From positions 459,106-523,105 of the forward strand of contig NW_005179169.1 of assembly GCF_000350225.1 (NCBI RefSeq): 64,000 nucleotides of DNA. The letters are read 5' to 3'. Within the stretch, counting starts at the first letter, position 1. The number at the start of each line of letters is the position of its first letter. The notes under the pieces are model-generated. The model saw nothing but the letters and a program-made list of their open reading frames with translations. It had not been told where the DNA came from and searched no databases. The translations under genes and the position numbers were made by a program. This document shows positions 29,428 through 39,039 of this stretch, in pieces. This DNA is from Chondrus crispus (Eukaryota; Rhodophyta; Florideophyceae; Gigartinales; Gigartinaceae).

Positions 29428-30657
29428 ATGACGGAGCCCGCCGCCGAGCATGTGATCGTCACGCTAACCGGGAAGCAGTCGCCGTCGGCGCTCTCGCAAG
29501 CGATGCGCGTGCTAGGCGACGACCCATCGCTGCAGCTTGCGGACTTCGCGCAGCTGGTGGTGCGGGACCGCTTCATCGCGACGGCGCTGCTGCGCATCCC
29601 TGCGGCGCGCGACGTCATCAAGGATCTGCTGTTCCGCGCGCACGAGGACCATCTGACCGTCGACTTCACGGTTGCGCCGTCGGCCGCCCCGCCGCCGGCC
29701 CTCGCCGCGAGAACCCCGGACGAGTACGTCGTCACCCTCTTCGCCCCCGGCACTATCTCCCCGACCTTCCTGGCCACCGCCCTCGCCGCCCTCGTCGAGC
29801 GCGACTGCAAGGTCAGAGGCGTCACCAGGCTCACGGAGCAAGGCGACGACTTCATGTGCCTCGAGCTGCGCATCGCCGTCCCGGCCGGCGATGGGCATGT
29901 GGCTGCGCTGCAGAAGGAGCTCTTCGAGTTGGGCCGACAGGAAAATCAGTGCGATGTCGCCCTGCAGAAGGCTAATGTCCTCAGGAAAGCAAAGAGGATG
30001 GTCGTCTTCGACCTGTCTTGGACTTTGGTGCAGTGCGATGCTATCGATGTCCTCCTTCAGGCAGCTGGAAAGAGTCCGCCGCCGGAGGTGGAAGCAGCGT
30101 TTAGACAGGGCAACTTGTCTGGGCCGGAATGGCTCAAGGCTAGAGCGAAGCAGTTGGAAGGCGTCGATGCCGGCAAGGTCAACGCTGCGGTTGTCCACAA
30201 CTTGACCTACACGCATGGGGCCGTCGAATTGTGCAAGGGCCTGAAAAGGCTCGGGTGTCGACTGGCTGTTGTTTCTTCTGGATCCAAGTTTATTGCAGAG
30301 CGCGCCAAGGACCATCTCGGCTTGGACTATGCGTTTGGCAATCTTCTAGAGACCGACTCGGCAAACAAGTTTTCGGGTCTTGTCATAGGGCCCATTATTG
30401 ACACAGAGCGCAAAGCTGAACTCACGCATATGCTCGCGATGCAAGAGCGGATTGACATGGAGCAGATCGTTGCTGTCGGAGACGGACCGGTTTCCTCGAA
30501 AATGCTCGCAGCGGCTGGTATGTCAGTTGCATTTGACCAACCTGATGCTACAGATGAAATTCAGAGCGGCCGTATCGCCTCAAAGTCCCTGGCTTCCGTG
30601 CTTTACCTGCTCGGCGTCACAGGACATGATTTTCGCAGAATGACCGAGGGGTATTGA
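29428..30657 (+). CDS. SerB-like ACT-ACT-HAD protein with altered catalytic residues
   Basis: The ATG at 29428 (MTEPAAEHVIVTLTGKQSP) matches the start of two-ACT-domain phosphoserine phosphatases; in-frame sequence upstream has no domain. Product 409 aa: ACT 1 (about 5-85), ACT 2 (about 98-165), HAD domain (about 188-400). In SerB the HAD motif I is DxDxT; here D195-L-S-W-T, so the nucleophile Asp is kept but the general acid/base Asp is Ser197. Motif II is SSGSK (SGGF usual). Lys329 of motif III (ERKAEL) is kept. Motif IV is GDGPVSSKML where SerB has GDGANDLPML, losing the conserved Asn-Asp. Overall fold motifs (FRQGNLSG, HLGLDYAFGNLLE) are intact. It is therefore probably not a normal phosphoserine phosphatase; a regulatory, amino-acid-sensing paralogue is likelier (inference). 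Confidence 0.85.
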   Translation: MTEPAAEHVIVTLTGKQSPSALSQAMRVLGDDPSLQLADFAQLVVRDRFIATALLRIPAARDVIKDLLFRAHEDHLTVDFTVAPSAAPPPALAARTPDEYVVTLFAPGTISPTFLATALAALVERDCKVRGVTRLTEQGDDFMCLELRIAVPAGDGHVAALQKELFELGRQENQCDVALQKANVLRKAKRMVVFDLSWTLVQCDAIDVLLQAAGKSPPPEVEAAFRQGNLSGPEWLKARAKQLEGVDAGKVNAAVVHNLTYTHGAVELCKGLKRLGCRLAVVSSGSKFIAERAKDHLGLDYAFGNLLETDSANKFSGLVIGPIIDTERKAELTHMLAMQERIDMEQIVAVGDGPVSSKMLAAAGMSVAFDQPDATDEIQSGRIASKSLASVLYLLGVTGHDFRRMTEGY

Positions 30658-30750
30658 GTCGTCCTGCGTCGATGCCATTCTTTCGCCTCGCCATGATCTC
30701 AGCTGCAAAGCATTGCCAGCGTTGTACTGGCATATCTTTATGTGTCAACA
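30658..30750. terminator. 93-bp convergent 3' space (SerB-like / JmjC)
   Basis: Only 93 bp separate the two stop codons, so the 3' UTRs almost certainly overlap as sense-antisense transcripts. Confidence 0.4.
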
Positions 30751-32256
30751 TCAAAATCCAAAAGAAAAACTTGAGACAGTGCTACTTGCTTTCTGTGTCT
30801 TCATTGTACCCTTGGTCGCGTTTTTCACGCTCAAGTTTGGACTCATTTGGAGACTCTCCCAAAGACTCGTCTTCCTGCGTTTTGCAGTTGAACCGTTCTC
30901 CACAGCTCCATCTGTCTTCACCTCGGCAAGAATGAATCCTTTCAGCTTTTCGTTCAACTCCGGATACCGTTCCACGACCAGGCGGGGGAAATTTTCGCAA
31001 ATGAAAGACGCTTGGTCTCTCGACCGGCATCCACTCACCTGTGATGGTTTGTTTCGAAGCCATGCCGCCACTTCCCGGACGTTGGCCGAGCTAACATAGT
31101 TTTGAGTTATGGCAATGGAGGTGGTCGTGTTCAGCACGCAATGCCACCATCCCATCGGTACAAATATCATTTCTCCTTCATTGACAATGCATTCCCTAGC
31201 ACCATACTTTTGAAGCATGTCATGATCGTAAAAGTTCAAAAACCATTCAGATATACTCACTGGCGCCGTCACATCTCCGCCGTCGCCGCTTGGGTGGACC
31301 CCAGGTGGTGGGCGGTCTGGAGGAAAAAGAATCCATTTCTTTTGTCCTCTTATGATCGCGTTCCATGCGCTTGTTGCGTTGGGGTCTTTGTGAAAGGAGG
31401 AGCCACTCCTCGCCGGTCCAATGATCAACCACCGGTAGTCTGGTCTTTGTTCCTCCCCAAGCACTTTAAACAAGTCTTCTCCGAAGTACTCTGGTACACC
31501 ATACTCATCCTTCAACTGAGGGACTTTTTCTGCAAAGTGCTTGTCAAATACGTACAATGGCTGATCATCGTGGCCTTCAACAGCTTCGCAGTATCGGAAG
31601 TAATCGCGTGCAGTAAATTCAAATCCACCCGCATGTAACAGAGTGTCACCGCAGCGCTCGTCAAGTCCCGCGACTGTCCAAGATTTGAATGCAGGCCACC
31701 CTGTTGCAACGCCTGTAACCACTACAGGTTGCCCTGGTTCTTCGTAACATCGCCGAAAGTCTACTGCGGAAGTGCTTGATGCAGAAACACGACATACATT
31801 GTCCACGCTGAGCCAGTCAGGGTCGATAGCTGCCGTCTGACATCGCCACTTGTGAAAGAGCACGTCCGAATAAACAAAACTCTTCCTTTCTGCAGGAGAA
31901 GGATCCGACGCGGCTCTTCGGCGATTAGAGACAAGACACAAGAATGTTTCACGCCATGAGTCCCTGAAAGCAGTCGCTATTTGCTTTGTCGAGTAAACCA
32001 TTAAGACAATTCGCCGCCAGAGATCCTCATCAGCGGCGAACGCATTTGCAAAAGTAGATGCGGCCGAAAAAGCGCACAGAGAGTGAGCGGCTTCAAGAGG
32101 CTCGGTTGATGAGACAAGGGTGTCCAGGAGCCGAACAAGGAGCGAGTCAGGTAAAGCGGCGAGTTTCCCCAAAGCACGACGGCGTAGAGTAGTAACGGAG
32201 GACCCACCCGAAGTTAAACAGTTGCCTACTGGTCGCACAAGCGTAAGACCCGGCAT
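30751..32256 (-). CDS. F-box plus JmjC-domain oxygenase (JMJD6/JMJ21-22-like)
   Basis: 501 aa, ATG start, intronless. An F-box-like helix bundle at about 30-85 (LAALPDSLLVRLLDTL..., DEDLWRRIV) precedes a JmjC domain (about 160-395): PVVVTGVATGWPAF, WTVAGLDERCG, then the iron triad in SGSSFHKDPNATSAWN (H289, D291) and GWWHCVLN (H372). KKWILFPP and INEGEMIFVP-like flanks (VNEGEMIFVPMGWWHCVLN) are typical of the JMJD6 group. The F-box+JmjC pairing matches plant JMJ21/JMJ22. Such enzymes are Fe(II)/2-oxoglutarate dioxygenases, acting as lysyl hydroxylases or histone arginine demethylases; nuclear location fits the basic C-terminus (TAKRRKTS). All iron ligands present, so likely active. Confidence 0.93.
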   Translation of the reverse strand: MPGLTLVRPVGNCLTSGGSSVTTLRRRALGKLAALPDSLLVRLLDTLVSSTEPLEAAHSLCAFSAASTFANAFAADEDLWRRIVLMVYSTKQIATAFRDSWRETFLCLVSNRRRAASDPSPAERKSFVYSDVLFHKWRCQTAAIDPDWLSVDNVCRVSASSTSAVDFRRCYEEPGQPVVVTGVATGWPAFKSWTVAGLDERCGDTLLHAGGFEFTARDYFRYCEAVEGHDDQPLYVFDKHFAEKVPQLKDEYGVPEYFGEDLFKVLGEEQRPDYRWLIIGPARSGSSFHKDPNATSAWNAIIRGQKKWILFPPDRPPPGVHPSGDGGDVTAPVSISEWFLNFYDHDMLQKYGARECIVNEGEMIFVPMGWWHCVLNTTTSIAITQNYVSSANVREVAAWLRNKPSQVSGCRSRDQASFICENFPRLVVERYPELNEKLKGFILAEVKTDGAVENGSTAKRRKTSLWESLQMSPNLSVKNATKGTMKTQKASSTVSSFSFGF

Positions 32257-32900
32257 TTCACCGGTTGACCTCCAGCAGTACGAGTGACGGACCGCAGACC
32301 CTTGTTAGAGTGCTTGGAGGGGAAAATGCAATGAGGAGGACTTGGTAGCCCTATCAAATGGAAATAGAGTGCGTTTGTTGTCGACGTCAAAAATGTGCTG
32401 ATTATTTTCAGGCCGGCGCGGGCTGGGTGTTTAAGTGACATTTTATCTCAAAACGCTTGTAGTCTAGACGATCAAAGCATTTTCACATGTCTATGCATCA
32501 AGGCTTCGTTCTATCGCAACAGTGTACTGTACAGAAGATGTAAGCGTAACTCCCAATGTAGCGTTCGACTTGACACCTTTGAGCCTTGACGAATTCTTGT
32601 AATATCTTCAGTCCATGAGGACTCAGCTAGTAAATACGAAATTTAGCAGTCCCACACTGGTTATTTTTTAATCTTGCAATCGTCCTTTGTTTTCCTTTTT
32701 GGTAGCTTTTATATGCGCTTGCGCACGAAAACAAATAAGCTTATCCATGTGTGCAGGAAACGTGTGTTACTGAACGTGGTTGACCTTGAAGACTAGAAGA
32801 CTGTCTTACCAGCAATGGGCCCATTCCTGTTAATATTTTTACAACTGCGTGAACATTCATTGGACCTCGCTGATGGATCTAGTGTATACATCCTACGTCG
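32257..32900. other. Intergenic space upstream of JmjC and downstream of golgin
   Basis: 644 bp, no ORF with features. Promoter of the JmjC gene is expected here (minus strand). Confidence 0.45.
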
Positions 32901-35558
32901 TCACCGCGGGGCAAAGAATGGGAGCGAAAAATATCTAGACTTTTGTGAGTTTGCGGATAGAGTGGAAGAGGGCATTGCCGATCCCCTTCGACCCTTGATG
33001 CGTGCTTCTTCTTCTTTTGTGAAACTCAAAACATTCGAAACAACCGGCAGTAGAGTTGGATCATCAGTTTCCAAATATCGCACCACAATGGTTCGCAGGT
33101 AGCTGAAGGGTGCGCCATTTTGAAGCTTCTCCGCAGCAGCTAGCCTTGCATCCAAATTCTTGACTTCTGCTTTCAAGACGTCTGTTTGCTCGCTCTTTAG
33201 GGCACCCTCTTGTTGAGCATCATCCAGAAGAGCTCCAAGCTCCGCAAGTTGCGAGTTCAAGACTGCAATCTGCCTATCTCGTGCTTCCAAGCTCGCCTCA
33301 TCAACAATCTCATTACTATCCACACCAAAAAGGCCCGTATGCTTCTCCATCGCAACAGCGAGTGATGAGCGACCCATATGCATCGTTCTAGGGCTTAGGC
33401 TCGCATACGATGATCTGTCACTAGCAATGCTATCTTGTTGTTGAGGAGACATATGGTTTCGCGCACGGCTCCCCGAGCTAGAAACAGTTTCGTCCTCTTG
33501 GGATGGTGCAGGACCAAGGGCTTTAGCAGCTACTGCAGCAGTCCGATGAGCCGCAGCGGACGACAGCTCCGCACGACTCAACGCGCTCTTGAGTGATTCG
33601 ATTTGTTTGTTCATTGACTTGATTGATTTAACCGACAATTTTCCGGCCTCCTCTGCTCGGAGCTCAGCTCCGCGTAGGGCCCTCTCCGCAGCTTCCAGGC
33701 GCATCATCGTGGTTTCTTGTCGCGCTTCAGCATCTTCAGTGGATGCCCGGGCAGCTGTCAGCTCCGTCTCGAGAGATGCAATCTTCTCCTGAAGCGCATC
33801 AATCTGTCTGTATGTTGTCGTCGATACCCCTGTCGCATCTTTTCGCAGCAGATCAACTGCCGCTTCCGCTTTCTGTGCTCTATCTAGGAGGGCATTCATC
33901 TGAGAATCAGCTTGCTTCAAAGTTGCGATTTGCTTGCCGAGGGAAACGTTGTCCTTCCGCAGTAGCTCCACTTCGGTTCGAAGCGTAGATGTCGCCGAGT
34001 CTATTGCAGCCTCTGATGCATCAGCAGACGTCTCCTTTTCTTGCAGTGCGATACGCGCTCTCCCTTTGTATGCACCAAACTCAGCACGCAAGGACTCTAT
34101 CTCTCGTCGTGCCTCTTCCGCGCTCCGTTTTTCAGTTGTTATTGTCATTTTCAGCACTTGTAAACTCTTCTGCTTTTCTCTGATAAGCGCGAGACAATTG
34201 TCGAGTTCTGTGGACAGGCTTTCAGCTCGCTGTTCCTCTTCCTTCAACTTGTTTTGTTCCTCTACGAGTTGCGAGCGCAAGCTCTCCGCCTCGCGTCGCA
34301 TCCTCTCCTCCATGTCGCGTTTCTCTGCGTTGATATCCCTCAAGTACGACTTGGCCTTGTCTCTCACTCGCACAATATCTGCCTGCTTTGACGCTATAAT
34401 CCGCTCCAACTCTCCTACCTTGGCCTCCAAGATTTTCTTGTTGTCATCGACAGTGGAGCCGACCTCGGAAGCTTTCTGCTTAACCTGAAGGACGTTGTGG
34501 CGTTCTTGTTGCAATGCTTCCTCGCTCTTCCCAAGATCTGATTTAAACCTGGCGACCTCCCGTTCGGCGTTCGCAAGCTTCTTCTCCGCCTCTGCTTTAC
34601 GGTTCTTCAAATCTTCAACTGTTTTTGTGTGATTCTCTTGCACGGCCTTGAGCTCTTCTTGAGCACTTGACAGCCTTTTCGATGTCTCAGCGAGCTCGCT
34701 TTTCGACTTCTGAGCGAGCTCATCACCAGCGACGTTCGCGGCCTTCGCAGAATGCAGCTCTGATTCCAGACGCGCGACAGTATCCTGCAGGCGGGACAAG
34801 TCTGCTTTTTGTTTTTCAAAGACATCCTTGTCGACTTGGACGAGTGAATGCGCACCGGGCCCACTCTCCCGTAGCGTGCTTTCTTTCTGACTCCCCGCAC
34901 TTTCCGCTTCGCTCGCTGCCACAGCCCCCGCGGCAAGGGTATCTTTCTCGCGCTCAAGCTGCTTGCATACACTCTCAAGCTGCGTAATCCGCTCGGCGGC
35001 GGCATGCAACTCCCCCCGCAGCGCGCCCGCCTCTGAGTCCGCAGGCATCTGCCGGTTCGGCGGCGAGTGAGACTCCGGGCGCTCCTCCCTCTCCGCCTCA
35101 AGCTCTCTCTCCAGCTCGCGCACGCGGGTTTCCAAAGCCTCCTTCAATTTCCTCCCGCGCTCCGCCACGCGCTCTACCTCCGCCTCCGCCAGTCGCAGCC
35201 TCTCCTCCGCGCCGCACTTGTCCGCGACGGCGGTGCCCAAGTCGGCCTTCCCCGCCTCGACGAGGACGGCCATCTCCTCCGCGCGGCCCCTGCACGCCGC
35301 GGCCTGCTCCCTCTCCGCGCGGAGCACGTCCTTGACGAGCGCGAGCTCCTCCGCCTGGCGGCCGTTCTCGCCCTCCAGGCGGCCGACGCTCTCCTCCGCC
35401 TCCGCGCGCTGGCGCACGATGATGGCCTTCGCCTTCGCGCGCGCGTCGGCCTGCTGCCTCTTGAGCGCGTCGACGCGCGCGTCGGCGTCGCGGCGCGCCG
35501 CCGCCGCCGCGTCGCGCAGCGACGTCACCTCCGCGCGCAGCGTCTCCAGCTCGCCCAT
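32901..35558 (-). CDS. GRIP-domain golgin, long coiled coil
   Basis: The ATG at 35558 (MGELETLRAEVTSLRDA) is preferred; the frame upstream has only a GTG and no homology. 885 aa, almost all heptad-rich coiled coil with very many Glu, Lys, Arg, Ala, Leu and Gln (e.g. KSELAETSKRLSSAQEELKA). Short breaks (EERPESHSPPN, and a Ser-rich loop around residue 680-720) interrupt it. Near the C-terminus (about 810-850) is SYLRTIVVRYLETDD then TLLPVVSNVLSFTKEEEARI, matching the GRIP domain that binds Arl1-GTP at the trans-Golgi (the YLR/YLK Tyr and LLPV strand). Golgins tether vesicles. The codon- and base-composition is uniform, and no frameshift is seen. Confidence 0.9.
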   Translation of the reverse strand: MGELETLRAEVTSLRDAAAAARRDADARVDALKRQQADARAKAKAIIVRQRAEAEESVGRLEGENGRQAEELALVKDVLRAEREQAAACRGRAEEMAVLVEAGKADLGTAVADKCGAEERLRLAEAEVERVAERGRKLKEALETRVRELERELEAEREERPESHSPPNRQMPADSEAGALRGELHAAAERITQLESVCKQLEREKDTLAAGAVAASEAESAGSQKESTLRESGPGAHSLVQVDKDVFEKQKADLSRLQDTVARLESELHSAKAANVAGDELAQKSKSELAETSKRLSSAQEELKAVQENHTKTVEDLKNRKAEAEKKLANAEREVARFKSDLGKSEEALQQERHNVLQVKQKASEVGSTVDDNKKILEAKVGELERIIASKQADIVRVRDKAKSYLRDINAEKRDMEERMRREAESLRSQLVEEQNKLKEEEQRAESLSTELDNCLALIREKQKSLQVLKMTITTEKRSAEEARREIESLRAEFGAYKGRARIALQEKETSADASEAAIDSATSTLRTEVELLRKDNVSLGKQIATLKQADSQMNALLDRAQKAEAAVDLLRKDATGVSTTTYRQIDALQEKIASLETELTAARASTEDAEARQETTMMRLEAAERALRGAELRAEEAGKLSVKSIKSMNKQIESLKSALSRAELSSAAAHRTAAVAAKALGPAPSQEDETVSSSGSRARNHMSPQQQDSIASDRSSYASLSPRTMHMGRSSLAVAMEKHTGLFGVDSNEIVDEASLEARDRQIAVLNSQLAELGALLDDAQQEGALKSEQTDVLKAEVKNLDARLAAAEKLQNGAPFSYLRTIVVRYLETDDPTLLPVVSNVLSFTKEEEARIKGRRGSAMPSSTLSANSQKSRYFSLPFFAPR

Positions 35559-35957
35559 CGCCAAAGGGGTCGTGAGCACGCGCGCCGATGCCCGCTCTTG
35601 CGCCGTCTGTGCGCGTACCACGTGCCCCGAGTGCGCCGCCCAAGTGCTGTGGTGGAAGGCGAAGGCGGCGCGGTGGACGCGGTCGGTGCAGGGCAGGGCG
35701 TGTAAGCAGCGAGGTGAGAATAGGCGGTCTGCGGCTGGTGCTTGAGGCTACGCGGGCCGTGGCGCCGGTGGCCAATGGATGCGGGGAAGCGTTGTCGAGG
35801 CACGGTGTAATGCGGGAAGGTGGGACCCTCGCATTACACTATCTAATACTGTAATGTAGATCTTCATTACAGTTGGGGTGGGGCCACGTGTCCAGCAGGG
35901 CAAAGTGTCCAGCAAGGCCAAGTGGGTTCAGCAAGATGTACAAGCCCCCTTGTCATG

Positions 35958-36023
35958 TTCACCCCAGTCTTCACCCCAGTCTTCACCCCAATCTTCACCC
36001 CAATCTTCACCCCAATCTTCACC
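35958..36023. repeat. 12-bp tandem repeat CTTCACCCCA(A/G)T
   Basis: About five copies of CTTCACCCCAGT / CTTCACCCCAAT in a row, the two variants grouped, then a C-rich run. Microsatellite-like. Confidence 0.85.
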
Positions 36024-37986
36024 GCCCCCCCCCGCCCCCCCCTTACCCCTTCGCGACCTATCTCTATCCCCGCTATCCTCTCTCGTAAATTCGCCCTCTA
36101 TCACTGCCGCGACATCGACACGCCCTCCCAATCGCCTCATACCCCTCGTCGCGACGCTCTGCCACTCACCGCGCAACACCCTCCCGCGACATCCTACCCT
36201 GTCGCGAGAAAGTGCGTCACCGCTTCCCAGCGACGCCGCTCGCTAAAAAACCGCGCCTGCTTCCCCCGCAACCCCGCGTGCGCACGCGTCGCAGTTCCTC
36301 TCTCCAGACGCGCATCTCTCGCCGCAGCACCCGACTAAAGAACCGCCCCTTTCAAAAAACGAAGGCCCGCCACTTGCGCTTACCTTTCCGCATCACTGCC
36401 CCGCGCGCTGCTGCGCTGCATCCTTTTTGGGCGTCGCATGCTGTCCTGCCGCACTTTCCTGCTGCACTTTCAACCGCCTCCGAGTCGCCGTTTCCTTACC
36501 GAGACACCCTCACCCGGTCTCGATCTTTGCTCAGGTGCACCACCTCCTGCGATTTATCTATCTCCAGTTTGTCTGACGCGTGCGGTGGAAACTTGACCGG
36601 TCATCAGAGACGTTTTCTTGACATCAGTTCCGCCAAAAGGGCACTGTCAACAGTTTACACTGTACACGTACGATATAATTATATAGTGTACGCAACAAAA
36701 AGCGCACACGCGCTTTTGAATACAGTCGCGCGACTTTGTACACTTTTGCATCTTCCTGTCCTGTTTGTTGGCATAACCTCATCACTACTACTACGAGTAC
36801 CTCACACCCGCAATTACCATTCAACCAGCAACGAAAACCCCTCGCCTATTGTACCCTGTGTGGTACCACCCTGCGCTACATGTCTCCTATATACAACTCC
36901 CACTGTATGTTGCTCCGCTTGTTCTTGGAGACAACGCAATTAAACTTCTCAGCGCTTCAAACGAGCCCGCTCCGCTCCCATCAACACCCGCACCTTCTGT
37001 GCACGCCCACCCTAAAAATTTACCCTTCGTACCATACAATTCCAGTTTCGTGGTACTGGAGGCGACGCAATTCTTACAAATCCACCACATAACTCCAAAC
37101 TACACATCTCCCACATGTCTCCCACACATGAACAACCACACTACTTGTCCTCGTCTCCTTGTCGTCACACCTTCCTGCACTGAAAACGTCCTACACACTC
37201 TACCAATTTCTCAACTCCCCTAAACACCTACCATTCCCCAACACCACCCAGCACCGCTGTAACCCTCACGCCAGCTGAGTTTCAACGTCCTCACAAGCGA
37301 CCTGTTAGCAGTGACATGCAGGCCTCTCGTTGTGCAAGAAAAGTCACAAGAGTGGGAAACGCCCGCGACTCATAGTACGTCCGTACAGTATCGATCTTCA
37401 TCGTCATGGTCATGTCAGACATTGACACTTCGAAGTCCGTCCTCCCTGGCATAAATCACCCAGTAAACCCTGTACAGCACTGTCACTGTCGTTCAGCCGT
37501 TGGTCCACTCCTAAAAAACAGCACCGCTTCTGCTTCCACGACAGTCCAACTCACGCAACTCTCCATTCAGTAAACGCAACAAAAGCTTATAGCTCCGCAG
37601 CGAAAACGCTACAACTGTCAACCGCTGCTGACAAACCGTCAATGTTGAGACTTGAGTTTCAGCTCACCAGCCTGTCTACTTTCCGGCCTGACGATTGGTC
37701 CCGTCCCCTTGTCCCAGCGCTCTCGCGCGACCGCAACAGAGAAACAAACAACTCAAAACGTTGATGATGCTCACACAAATTTTGCAAAAACAAGACACTC
37801 GATAGTTTGCGATCCCGTGAATTGCTCGCCGACTAGAAACAGCTACAGTAGTCCACACATTACGCGCGGTGAAATCAATTTATCTCTTTTGGTAGGGGTG
37901 CATCGCCCAGGATTGCGGAAAAAGTCACCATTGTTTATGGTTTCTTATTTATGGGTTGTCTGAGTTTGTAAAGCAGTCCCGCGGTT

Positions 37987-38025
37987 TAGAGCGTCTTATA
38001 CTGTACAACAGTACAGTACGCTCTA
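37987..38025. repeat. Hairpin with TAGAGCGT and ACTGTAC arms
   Basis: Outer arms TAGAGCGT (37987-37994) / ACGCTCTA (38018-38025), inner arms ACTGTAC (38000-38006) / GTACAGT (38011-38017), loop AACA. The ACTGTAC arm is the same as in the palindrome family of 41.9-52.6 kb. Confidence 0.8.
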
Positions 38026-39039
38026 GTCACATAAAACATGGGATGTCATCATAAGCTTGCAATTTGTGGCGTCCAAAAATTCACACCAAGACGTTTGGTC
38101 GCGCAGAGTTAGAAAGCTTAAACGAGCATACAACTAACCTCCACTGGAACATTTTTCCATCACTGTAATCCCCTGCGAGGGTTCCACAGATAAAAATGAG
38201 AGGTGCTTGTGCTGGTAGCTTTTTTTTCCTGTGATAGGTTCCATTTGCACTTGTCATCCCTGCTAAAACTTCCTACAGTGCTGGCTTTTTGTGATTCGCC
38301 ACAAGATCGAGGGAATGGGCACAAACTCTTCTAAGGCGAAGAACGTTTCGTAACTGTTATGTAATAGCTCTTGTGTTCTTTGTGTGCCTATCTTACAACG
38401 GTAATTTATCGAAACGACGACTGCCATTTCTTCTGACCTAAGCGTCTCAGCAAGAGGACGAATGCCGCAGGGCATGGACCCCTTACCCTAACGACTGGCA
38501 CGCCCATCTCACGCCTATGACGTCCTCATTTAAGAGGATTCATGGAACTTATGGTACACATCCCATTACAGGTTTGGTAGCTCGCACAAGTGTGTTTCGT
38601 GTAATTGTTTTGGACGATATTGAAACGAACAGAGACCGCTCGCTGACTTTATTTTTATCTCTCCATCTCATGAGATTAAAATTCCCATACTCGCGTTCTG
38701 TGTAGTGGAGTTAGAATGAAGATTTGCGCATCGAGTTGATTGCTGAGTTGTTGATAGACCTGCTCAGACACACTTTCAGAAACAAACGAGGTCTGCCGAA
38801 GCTGACGACAGTTGAGTTTCAGTCCTACAAAGCCCAGGAATGGAAGGGATGGGCCCCATCACGCAGTCCTTTCTCGAGGCAGTCTAGGGTAAATGTTCAA
38901 ACGCATTTGCTGGAGATATTAAATGCTGTCGCGAACCCAGTACTCGGCCTAAAAGGATGCATGAATCCCTATGTTGACGCTGGAGCTACAGTTACATCCT
39001 TTTTATTGCGTAGAATAGTTAGTGAAAAGTAGGTTTTGG

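Larger units (their letters stand above)
35559..39039. other. 3.5-kb intergenic region between golgin and bHLH genes
   Basis: 35.6-35.8 kb is GC-rich promoter/leader of the golgin. A tandem 12-bp repeat (35958-36023) and a hairpin (37987-38025) are listed separately. ORFs here are short or compositionally biased. No gene or RNA gene can be supported. Confidence 0.45.

Noticed and set aside
36212-36943. 243-codon plus-strand ORF
   Set aside because: Arg/Ser/Pro-biased, no domain, in a gene-free interval; consistent with chance.
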